Made by a program: the position numbers and the translations under genes. A stretch of DNA of 49,233 nt, from positions 1 through 49,233 of the forward strand of contig CAZLGG010000019.1 in the NCBI GenBank assembly GCA_964559135.1. The letters are read 5' to 3'. The first letter of the stretch is position 1; every line of letters starts with the position of its first letter. This DNA comes from DRQF01 sp964559135 (GTDB lineage: Bacteria; Planctomycetota; GCA-002687715; DRQF01). The notes beneath the pieces were generated by a model. It searched no databases. It was not told the origin of the DNA and saw nothing but the letters and a program-made list of their open reading frames with translations. Positions 34,343-41,747 of this stretch are shown here, piece by piece.

Positions 34343-35170
34343 ATGGGACCCAGCGACATTCAAGCGGTGCGAGAATTTGGACGCGATGACGCATCCATCG
34401 TCGTCTTGACGGGAGCGGGGGTTTCCGCCGAGTCGGGAATCCCGACCTTCCGGGGACCCGAGGGATATTGGACCCCCGGATCGCGGGTTTATCGGCCCGA
34501 AGAACTCGCCACGCGGCGTTTCTTCGAGGAGGAACCCGAGATCTTCTGGCGCTGGTATCTTCTTCGATTGGGAATCTGCCGCGACGCACGTCCGAACGCG
34601 GCGCACGTCGCGCTCGTCCAACTCGAGAAACGCCACCCCGGGCCATTCCATCTCATCACCCAGAACGTGGACGGACTGCATCGTCGCGCCGGCACGGCCG
34701 ATGAGATCCTCTACGAGATCCACGGCCGCATCGAGTTGGTGCGGTGTTCCAAAGAGTGCGGATTGGGGCTGCATCCTCTCCCCGACGGTCTCGAGGTCAA
34801 GGATGAGGCCCAGCCACTCTCGAAGGAGATCATCGCGCGGCTGCGGTGCCCCCGTTGCGAGGCCTGGACTCGCCCCCACGTCCTCCTCTTCGACGAATGC
34901 TACGACGAGGAGCACTTCTTCTACGACTCGGCTCTTCGCACGACGTCTTCCGCGGATCTGTTTCTCGTCATCGGTACGACGGGCGCCACGACGCTTCCGA
35001 TGCTGTTGCTCGACAAGGCGATGCGTGTGGGCGCAACCGTCATCGACGTCAATCCCTGCGACAACGTGTTCGGTGAAGCGGCGCAACGGAGCCCTCGTGG
35101 GTTCGCGTGCCGCGGCCAGGCGACGAACTGGGTCCCCAGGATCGTGAAGGAACTGATCGGAGAGTCGTGA
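34343..35170 (+). CDS. Sir2 family NAD-dependent protein deacylase
   Basis: Removes acyl groups from lysines using NAD. The 275-residue protein has GAGVSAESGIPTFRG, TQNVDGLH, the catalytic His in EIHGRI, and a zinc ribbon with CSKEC and CPRC. The YLLR segment in FWRWYLLR matches the Tyr-x-x-Arg signature of desuccinylases/demalonylases (SIRT5/CobB class). Differences from the norm: the first zinc pair has three residues between the cysteines, the usual FGE reads FDE, and the NAD-binding GTS loop reads GTTGATTLP. It lies 47 bases before the YjbQ gene on the same strand. Substrates are unknown. Confidence 0.91.
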   Translation: MGPSDIQAVREFGRDDASIVVLTGAGVSAESGIPTFRGPEGYWTPGSRVYRPEELATRRFFEEEPEIFWRWYLLRLGICRDARPNAAHVALVQLEKRHPGPFHLITQNVDGLHRRAGTADEILYEIHGRIELVRCSKECGLGLHPLPDGLEVKDEAQPLSKEIIARLRCPRCEAWTRPHVLLFDECYDEEHFFYDSALRTTSSADLFLVIGTTGATTLPMLLLDKAMRVGATVIDVNPCDNVFGEAAQRSPRGFACRGQATNWVPRIVKELIGES

Positions 35171-35217
35171 CGCGAACCGCCGTCCCGACTCGCCGCCATG
35201 CGAGAGGAGAGAAGCCC

Positions 35218-35643
35218 GTGAAAGGTCACCGCAGCCGCATCGTCGTCGACACCGACGGACGGGGCACCACCGATCTCACTCAGCAGGTCCAGAGGGTGGT
35301 CGGCCATTCAGGCATCGAGACGGGGCTCTGCCACGTGTTCTGTCTCCACACGAGCGCGTCCCTGATTCTCTGCGAGAACGCCGACGGAGTCGTCCGCGAC
35401 GACCTGGAGAGATTCTTCAAGGACACCGTCCCCGACGGCTCCCCTCTCTTCAAGCACATGGCCGAGGGGCCGGACGACATGCCGGCCCACGTCCGTACGA
35501 TCCTCACGTCGTCCAGCTTGACCGTCCCGGTCGAGCACGGCCGGCTGCTGCTGGGAACGTGGCAGGGGCTCTACCTCTACGAGCACCGTGTCGGCTCCCA
35601 CCGACGCCGGCTGATCCTCACCGTCACCGACCTGAACGGCTGA
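35218..35643 (+). CDS. YjbQ/UPF0047 family protein (secondary thiamine-phosphate synthase family)
   Basis: A 141-residue single-domain protein of the conserved YjbQ fold, usually trimeric. Motifs include LHTSASLILCEN, the acidic-His stretch HMAEGPDDMPAHVR, and LLLGTWQGLYLYEHR. Family members have weak thiamine-phosphate synthase activity in E. coli, but the cellular role is not settled. GTG 35218 is chosen because AGGAGA lies eight bases upstream. It follows the sirtuin gene by 47 bases and ends five bases from the glycosyltransferase stop on the other strand. Confidence 0.94.
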   Translation: MKGHRSRIVVDTDGRGTTDLTQQVQRVVGHSGIETGLCHVFCLHTSASLILCENADGVVRDDLERFFKDTVPDGSPLFKHMAEGPDDMPAHVRTILTSSSLTVPVEHGRLLLGTWQGLYLYEHRVGSHRRRLILTVTDLNG

Positions 35644-35648
35644 CGGCG

Positions 35649-38600
35649 TCACACGCCGACACGCATGCGCCGGGCTCCACTCAGCACCCTCAACCGTTCC
35701 GCAACCCGGTCGGACACACGATCCCAGGTGTAGTCTCGCAGGGCGCGCTCCGCGCCCCGCTCTCCCCGACGCGCGGCGTCCGCGGGTCGCTTCGCCAATT
35801 CGAGCATGATGCGTCCGAGTGCCCTCGGATCCGGGGACGCCAGCCAGGGGGCGGCCACGCATTCGAGATCACCGACCTTCAAGGTATCGAAAGTCTGCTT
35901 CTCCGCGGGAATGAGATAGCCGACGGACTCGTCCACGAAGTCGAGAGCGGCCCCCATTCCGGTCACGACGACCGGCTTGCCCATGGCCATCGCCTCGAGG
36001 ATGGGCATCCCGAATCCCTCTCCGAGATAGGGATGAACCAGGACGTCGGCCGCGGCGTAGAGGGAGGCCAGAGCCTCGTGGTCCAGCTCGTCGTCGATGT
36101 GCAGGATCTCGGGCGCTCCGGGGAGACTCGCAACGCGGCGGATGAGATCGCCGGCCGTGGCGCCGCGGTAGCATCCCCGGCTCCCCAGATCCTTGATCAC
36201 GAGCACGACGTCATCCGCTTCCGTGAACGACTCCAGGTAGGCCGACAGCAACCCATGGATCCCCTTCCGCGCGATCGTTCCGCCCACGAAAAGGAATCGG
36301 AATGTCTTCGAGGTGGGAAGGTCCATGGGGCGAACGCCGGGATGGAAGACTTTCGGATCAAATCCATTGGGGATCACGACGATCTTCTCCACCGGGACAC
36401 CACCGTCGGCGTAAACATCGCGCACGTAGGTCGAAGGCACCCAGATCTCGTCCACCTCGTCGCGGAAAGGGCGCACCCAGTCCTTTGGGATGCTCCCGAA
36501 CTCCCAGGGTTGAATCATGACCCACGCTCCTTCGGCGGGGGGGTCGAAACGGGGCGGCCATTGATGGCGCACATGAACGTCCACCGGCCCGTCGGGACGC
36601 TTGCCGAATCTCTTGGACAGCTTTTCCCACCGGGGGTTGCCCGCGGGGCCGAACTTGTGAGGTTCGTAGAGCGCGACGCCCAGATCGACACCACGCTCGA
36701 GCAGACGCGAACAGATCTCGCGATTGATGATGGCCAGGGAGTGTTGAACGAACTGGGAGCCCTCCCAGATGACGGACGGGGATTTCACTGGGTCGCGGAG
36801 AAAGTCTTCGGGGACCAAGGCCGTCGCGGGTCCCGAGTGGGCGGTGCAAGCAGGCACTGTCCCGAGGGCGGCCTCGTACCGTTCGGTCAGGGCGTCCAGG
36901 TAGGCGTCGAATCCCCGGGGGGGATCGATGGCTTCCTGCATCCGCGGCAACAGCTGCGGTTCGCGCACGAAGCGGTGCAGCGCCTCCGTCCAAGCCGGGA
37001 CGTCACCCGGTGCGGCGAGAAGGCCGGTGACACCGTCCTCCACGAAGTCCGGAATGCCTCCGATGCGGCTGCCGAGGATGGGCAGTCGCGCCGCCAAGCC
37101 TTCGGCCACGACGAGGGGGGCGCAATCCTCCCAGATGGAAGGTACGGCGAGGATATCGGCGTCGGCCAGAAGATGCGGGAGATCTATCGTCTCGAAGCGA
37201 CCGAGGAATCGACAGCAACCCGTCGAGTCCAACTCCCTGAGAGCCCGCACGTAGGGCTCGGGTCCGCTCCCGTGGATGCTCGCCGTCACGGCCCCCGGCG
37301 GCAGCGCCTGCAGCGCCTTGACGAGAATGTGGACCCCCTTCTGGGGAAGGAGACTTCCGATGAACGCGATTTCGAGCGGACGATTCATCGCGGCCGAGGG
37401 CAGGCGACGAGAGCCGGTCTCCTTCCAGAGCACATCGACGCCCTCGGGCTGCTGTTGCAGCACCGAGATATTGGCGGGGTCGTGTCCCGCTCGAATGAAG
37501 AGATCTCGAACCCGATGGGACACGGCGATGTGCTCCGTCACGGCGGTTCGGAATACCTCGCGACTCGTTTGGAGTCGCCGCGAGAAGTCCTCGGCCGCGG
37601 ACGTGGCTCCCGTACAGACCGCACAGTTCACTCCGCTCTCGGCCGGTCCGGAACAAAGAGTCAGATCTTCCTGGAACAGGTACATGCGCGGGCACACGGG
37701 CCAGTAGTTGTGGGAGGTGTAGATGACGGGAATCCCCTGATCACGAAGATCCTCCAGAAACCCCAGGGAAAAGCTCAGCATGCTGTGGACGTGGACCAGA
37801 TCCGGCGCGAAACCCTGAACGAGGTGCTTGACCACGGACCTCATGCGGGGATCATCACATTCCAATCCAGGGCGTGTGGGGTCCGCGAAGATCGCGGGTC
37901 GGTTGTGGACCTCGAAGACGCGAACCCCTTCGTCCTCCCGCTCGGTGATATGGTACGGAGGACTTCCTTCCTTCGGCTTGGCCGACGTGACGATCACACC
38001 GAGGGAATAGCCTCGACGTTGGAGGGCCTTGGCGATACCGCGAGGAAGGATCGTGCCTCCCCCCTCCTCCTCCCATCCGTACATCGTGAAGAGAATTCGC
38101 CGCCCGCGGGCGGGAGGCGAATCAACGACGTCGACGCAGCCCACCGTCTCTGGAAGGGCCGGCAACTCGTCCCCTTGGAACTGGGGGACGACTCCAAGGG
38201 GACAGGTCAAATCCATGGCCCACGGCTCACCCGCCGCCACGGCATTCGCCCATCGCACCTGCAACGGTCCATAGAGGGATGCGTTGTTCAGAACGACCTG
38301 AGCCTTGAGCTCGCGGTCGCGGGAGACCTGTCGCGCATAGAGCCCGCCGCCGTGGTGGCGATAGTTCCACACGACGCCGGGGATGTGTTTGCCCCTGAAA
38401 CCCGAGGCGAGAGCCGCCACCCAGAAGTCCCAGTCCTCGTAGCCGATGACGTTCGTCCGAAACCCTCCGACCGCTTCCCAAAGAGTCCGCCGGAAAACAG
38501 ACGCGGGTGGGATGAAGTTGAACAGGGTCAGGCGGCGCCCATCATATTCCGGATGCGCTTCGAATCCCTCGCGGTCACCGAAGTTCCTCTGGTCGCCGTA

Positions 38601-38984
38601 GGCGATGCCGATCTCGGGGTTCTGGTCGAGGCACGCGGTGAGCGGAGCCAGGGAATCCGGCTCCAACCTGTCATCCGCATCGAGACACAGGACGTATCGC
38701 CCCCGCGCAGCCGCGATGCCTCGGTTGCGCGCCTTGGCCGGTTGCCCCGAACATTCCTGTGAGATCAATCGCAGCGAGGGAGCGCCGTCGCGCTCTTCTC
38801 CAAGGGACCGCTGAAGATCCCTCGCGCGGACGGCGGTCTCGTCCTTGCTCCCGTCGTCGACCACGATGATTTCCACATCGGAGCAGCTCTGATTGAGGAC
38901 GCTCTGCACGGCCTCGACCAGGAATCGTCCGTAGTCCTTGCACGGAATGACGACGGACACCCGGGGCGGGTGGCTTCTGGACAT
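35649..38984 (-). CDS. Three-domain glycosyltransferase: GT2 followed by two GT4 domains
   Basis: A 1111-residue soluble protein. Residues 1 to about 260 are a GT2 domain (SVVIPCKDYGRFL, VVDDGS, the LDADDR metal motif and the YEDWDFW base region). About 290-715 is a GT4 domain that contains HNYWPVCPRMYLF with a following Cys-x2-Cys cluster, IGSLLPQKGV, and the Glu-x7-Glu pair in WEDCAPLVVAEG. About 740-1111 is a second GT4 domain (FLFVGGTIARKGIHG, HPYLGEGFGMPILEA). All three domains keep their key residues, so the protein could add two or three sugars in sequence. No flippase, polymerase or other polysaccharide gene is next to it. GGAGAGGGG precedes the ATG. It is divergent from the superoxide dismutase gene. 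Confidence 0.93.
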   Translation of the reverse strand: MSRSHPPRVSVVIPCKDYGRFLVEAVQSVLNQSCSDVEIIVVDDGSKDETAVRARDLQRSLGEERDGAPSLRLISQECSGQPAKARNRGIAAARGRYVLCLDADDRLEPDSLAPLTACLDQNPEIGIAYGDQRNFGDREGFEAHPEYDGRRLTLFNFIPPASVFRRTLWEAVGGFRTNVIGYEDWDFWVAALASGFRGKHIPGVVWNYRHHGGGLYARQVSRDRELKAQVVLNNASLYGPLQVRWANAVAAGEPWAMDLTCPLGVVPQFQGDELPALPETVGCVDVVDSPPARGRRILFTMYGWEEEGGGTILPRGIAKALQRRGYSLGVIVTSAKPKEGSPPYHITEREDEGVRVFEVHNRPAIFADPTRPGLECDDPRMRSVVKHLVQGFAPDLVHVHSMLSFSLGFLEDLRDQGIPVIYTSHNYWPVCPRMYLFQEDLTLCSGPAESGVNCAVCTGATSAAEDFSRRLQTSREVFRTAVTEHIAVSHRVRDLFIRAGHDPANISVLQQQPEGVDVLWKETGSRRLPSAAMNRPLEIAFIGSLLPQKGVHILVKALQALPPGAVTASIHGSGPEPYVRALRELDSTGCCRFLGRFETIDLPHLLADADILAVPSIWEDCAPLVVAEGLAARLPILGSRIGGIPDFVEDGVTGLLAAPGDVPAWTEALHRFVREPQLLPRMQEAIDPPRGFDAYLDALTERYEAALGTVPACTAHSGPATALVPEDFLRDPVKSPSVIWEGSQFVQHSLAIINREICSRLLERGVDLGVALYEPHKFGPAGNPRWEKLSKRFGKRPDGPVDVHVRHQWPPRFDPPAEGAWVMIQPWEFGSIPKDWVRPFRDEVDEIWVPSTYVRDVYADGGVPVEKIVVIPNGFDPKVFHPGVRPMDLPTSKTFRFLFVGGTIARKGIHGLLSAYLESFTEADDVVLVIKDLGSRGCYRGATAGDLIRRVASLPGAPEILHIDDELDHEALASLYAAADVLVHPYLGEGFGMPILEAMAMGKPVVVTGMGAALDFVDESVGYLIPAEKQTFDTLKVGDLECVAAPWLASPDPRALGRIMLELAKRPADAARRGERGAERALRDYTWDRVSDRVAERLRVLSGARRMRVGV

Positions 38985-39068
38985 GATCCCTCTCCTCTTC
39001 GCAGGGCGGACGGCCCCCTCTTCCTATCGACCGCGGGGGATCTTAGGATCGAGTGGAAGCGGCGGACC

Positions 39069-39110
39069 CCGGCCTGTCACGGCCGGCGCATCGTCGAGAG
39101 TGATACTCGC
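39069..39110 (+). promoter_or_regulatory. Hairpin-forming leader upstream of sodB
   Basis: CCGGCC (39069-39074) and GGCCGG (39081-39086) form a perfect stem around TGTCAC. A second small palindrome, GAGT-GAT-ACTC, follows within 39097-39107. Both lie in the 160-base gap before the superoxide dismutase start. They may be leader structures or an operator; no known regulator motif is recognised. Confidence 0.25.
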
Positions 39111-39144
39111 AAGTCACCAGAAGACAGAAGGATACGAATCAATC

Positions 39145-39720
39145 ATGAGCTACGAACTTCCCGAACTTCCCTACGCCAAGGATGCACTTTCTCCCCATAT
39201 CTCCGCCGAGACGCTGGACTACCACCACGGCAAGCACCACGCGGCTTACACCAACAAGCTGAATGCCATGCTCCCCGGCTCCGGATTCGAAGAGGCTTCC
39301 CTCGATGACATCATCAAAAAAGCCGATGGTGGTCTCTTCAATCAGGCGGCCCAGTACTTCAATCACTCCTTCTACTGGAAGTGCCTCTCCCCCAGCGGCG
39401 GCGGGGCTCCGACCGGCGCGATCGCGGACGCCATCAACGAGAGCTTCGGGAGCTTCGACGCCTTCAAGGACGCCTTCACGAAGGCGGCCGGCGGCCACTT
39501 CGGCTCCGGCTGGGCCTGGTTGGTCAAGAATGCCGACGGAAAACTCGAAGTCACGTCGACCCACGACGCTGGCTGCCCGATTCGCGACGGTAGCCGGCCC
39601 ATCCTCACCTGCGATGTCTGGGAGCACGCCTACTACATCGACTACCGGAACGCGCGCCCCAAGTACATCGAGGCCTTCTGGAATCTCGTCAACTGGGACT
39701 TCGCCAACGAGAACCTCTGA
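39145..39720 (+). CDS. sodB: Iron-type superoxide dismutase
   Basis: Converts superoxide to oxygen and hydrogen peroxide in the cytoplasm. The 191-residue protein has the metal ligands His in YHHGKHHAAY, His in YFNHSFYW, and Asp and His in DVWEHAYYIDY. The FNQAAQYFNH arrangement, with Gln two or three residues ahead of the His motif, is the Fe-SOD pattern; Mn enzymes have GG there and place the Gln later. No signal peptide is present. It starts at MSYELPELPY, the classic SOD opening. The radical SAM gene follows after 30 bases. Confidence 0.98.
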   Translation: MSYELPELPYAKDALSPHISAETLDYHHGKHHAAYTNKLNAMLPGSGFEEASLDDIIKKADGGLFNQAAQYFNHSFYWKCLSPSGGGAPTGAIADAINESFGSFDAFKDAFTKAAGGHFGSGWAWLVKNADGKLEVTSTHDAGCPIRDGSRPILTCDVWEHAYYIDYRNARPKYIEAFWNLVNWDFANENL

Positions 39721-39750
39721 TCCGATGAGTCGTCGTCCGGACACGCTTCG

Positions 39751-40845
39751 ATGAAGGGTCCCCCCGGACCCCGAGGACGCGGCACGGGGTCGAATCCGGC
39801 CAACCGCTTCGAGGGACGCTCCCTCGAAGCGGATCCCTCTCATCTCGAAGACCTTGCAAGCCGGCACCCAGACGGTTTCCAGCTCGCGACCGAAGTCATC
39901 GAGGACCACTGTCGCACCGTCCTCAATCCGATCCGTTCCCCCGACCTTCCCTTTCGGTGGACCTTCAATCCCTATCGCGGTTGCGAGCACGGCTGCATCT
40001 ACTGCTACGCGCGGTCGGACTACGAACGCCTCGGACACTCCGCCGGGCTCGATTTCGAGACGCGCATCTTCGCGAAACTCGGGGCGCCGGAGGTTCTCCG
40101 CCGCGAGTTGCGTTCTCCCCGGTGGCGTGGCGAAATCATTTCGCTCTCCGGAGCCACCGACGCCTGGCAACCCGTCGAGCGAAAGCTGGGTATCACACGC
40201 CGTTCGCTGGAAGTCTTCGTCGAAGCACGCCAAGCGATTTCTGTCGTCACGAAGTCTCGCCTCATCCTCCGAGACATCGACCTCCTACAAGACCTCGCGA
40301 AGTACGACGCCGTCACGGTGGCCGTCTCCCTCACGAGTCTGGACAAGACACTGACGCGAGACCTCGAACCCCGCGGTTCGGCGCCGTCGGAGCGACTGCA
40401 GGTGATCCGTGAACTCTCGCAAGCCGGTATCCCCGTCCAGGTCTTCGTGGCCCCCGTCATCCCGGGTCTCAATGACGAGGAGATCCCGGCCCTTCTCGAG
40501 GCTGCGGCGAAGGCCGGCGCGCGGGCCGCTTCGTGGATGCTTCTCCGCCTCCCCGGCGCCGTCGAAGCGCTCTTTCGTGAATGGTTGGAGAGGCGTCGTC
40601 CCGAACGCGCGGCGAAAATCCTCCGCGCCCTCGCGGACACGCGAGGAGGCCGCCTGAACGACGACCGCTTCGGTCGAAGATTTCGCGGCGAGGGGGTGCG
40701 CGCTCGATTCACGGCCCACCTCTTCGAGATCCATGCCCGCCGTCTGGGACTCGACGCATCGCTTCCGAAGCCGACAACCAAGGCCTTTCGCCCGCCCCGA
40801 GGACAGGATGCGTCGGGCGGCATTCAAGAAGAACTGTTCTTCTGA
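39751..40845 (+). CDS. PA0069/Rv2578c-type radical SAM protein
   Basis: A 364-residue radical SAM enzyme distantly related to spore photoproduct lyase. The cluster motif is GCEHGCIYCYAR (Cys-x3-Cys-x2-Cys), preceded by the family's NPYR segment and followed by ISLSGATDAWQPVE, a signature of this group, and VTKSRLILRD. No accessory iron-sulfur motif is seen. The substrate is unknown, and photolyase activity should not be assumed. The start at 39751 lacks a strong ribosome-binding site, so a nearby alternative is possible. Its last 22 bases overlap the end of the ROK gene on the other strand. Confidence 0.93.
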   Translation: MKGPPGPRGRGTGSNPANRFEGRSLEADPSHLEDLASRHPDGFQLATEVIEDHCRTVLNPIRSPDLPFRWTFNPYRGCEHGCIYCYARSDYERLGHSAGLDFETRIFAKLGAPEVLRRELRSPRWRGEIISLSGATDAWQPVERKLGITRRSLEVFVEARQAISVVTKSRLILRDIDLLQDLAKYDAVTVAVSLTSLDKTLTRDLEPRGSAPSERLQVIRELSQAGIPVQVFVAPVIPGLNDEEIPALLEAAAKAGARAASWMLLRLPGAVEALFREWLERRRPERAAKILRALADTRGGRLNDDRFGRRFRGEGVRARFTAHLFEIHARRLGLDASLPKPTTKAFRPPRGQDASGGIQEELFF

Positions 40846-41747
40846 TCCCAGGCGTAAAAGGCGGCGCCCACGGCGCCCTGGTAGGAATCGTCGGCCCATA
40901 GGACCTTGGGCGGCTCACCGGTGAACGCGTACGCGCGCTCGCGCAGGGCCCGGGTGAAATCCTCCTCGAAGAGGTCCTTCCCTCCCACGAGGCCGCCGCC
41001 GAGCACGATCCCTTCGACATCGACCACGTTGAGAACGCCGGCCAGTCCCCATCCCAGGTTCCTTCCCATCCGCCGGAAGACCTCGATCGCGAACGAGTGG
41101 CCGGCACGGGCCTTCTCGGCCAACACGCGTCCGGACGAACTCGCGGGAACGCCTTCCAAAACATCGGGGGCCTCCTCCGCGGTCACGCGCAGGAGAAAGA
41201 GCGTGGACGCGTACTGTTCCAAACAACCCTTGGCCCCGCACCCGCACGGGACACCGTCCGCCTCGAAGAGGACGTGACCGACCTCGGCAGCGAATCCTCG
41301 ATGCCCTCGCCAAAGATCGCCCCCGCACACCAGCCCCCCGCCGACACCCGTTCCGAGGGTCACGCCGAGGACGCTCGTCAGACCCGCCGCCACGCCGTGA
41401 CGCCAGCTTCCGTAGGTGAACAGGGCGGCGTCGTTCTCCACGAAGACGAGGGTTCCGAGGGTCGATTCCAGACGCTTTCCCCAATCCAGAGGCCTGGGCC
41501 AGTCGGGAAAATTGGCGGCGCGGACGACCTTTCTCCCCTGCCGACTCACGGCTCCCGGAACGGCGAGCCCGACGGCGGACGGGGTGCCCGCCTCGCGGTA
41601 GGTCTCCGTGATGAGCGACGTAACCGCTTCCAAATCTCGCGAAACGAGGGGTCGAAACCAGGTCTTCTCGACGGTCTCGGACTCGGCATCCACGAGGGCG
41701 GCCTTGAGACCAAGGCCGCCGAGGTCCAAGCCGAGCACCCGACTCAT
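40824..41747 (-). CDS. ROK family sugar kinase-like protein
   Basis: A 307-residue ROK protein with no DNA-binding domain, so a kinase rather than a repressor. The phosphate loop is LGLDLGGLGLKAALVD, the catalytic Asp lies in FVENDAALFTYG, the ATP segment is LGVTLGTGVGGGLV, and the zinc site combines EVGH with CGCGAKGCLEQYAS. Glucokinase or a related hexose/N-acetylhexosamine kinase is likely; the sugar cannot be read from the sequence. The ATG at 41747 overlaps the stop of the mechanosensitive channel as ATGA, so it is translated in coupling with it. Confidence 0.92.
   Translation of the reverse strand: MSRVLGLDLGGLGLKAALVDAESETVEKTWFRPLVSRDLEAVTSLITETYREAGTPSAVGLAVPGAVSRQGRKVVRAANFPDWPRPLDWGKRLESTLGTLVFVENDAALFTYGSWRHGVAAGLTSVLGVTLGTGVGGGLVCGGDLWRGHRGFAAEVGHVLFEADGVPCGCGAKGCLEQYASTLFLLRVTAEEAPDVLEGVPASSSGRVLAEKARAGHSFAIEVFRRMGRNLGWGLAGVLNVVDVEGIVLGGGLVGGKDLFEEDFTRALRERAYAFTGEPPKVLWADDSYQGAVGAAFYAWDQKNSSS

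Noticed and set aside
35559..38762. 1067-codon open frame opposite the glycosyltransferase
   Set aside because: It is the antisense shadow of a clear three-domain protein and has no recognisable motifs of its own. The same applies to long frames opposite ribBA (5269-7023), the NADH dehydrogenase (19379-21154) and the mechanosensitive channel (43079-45379).
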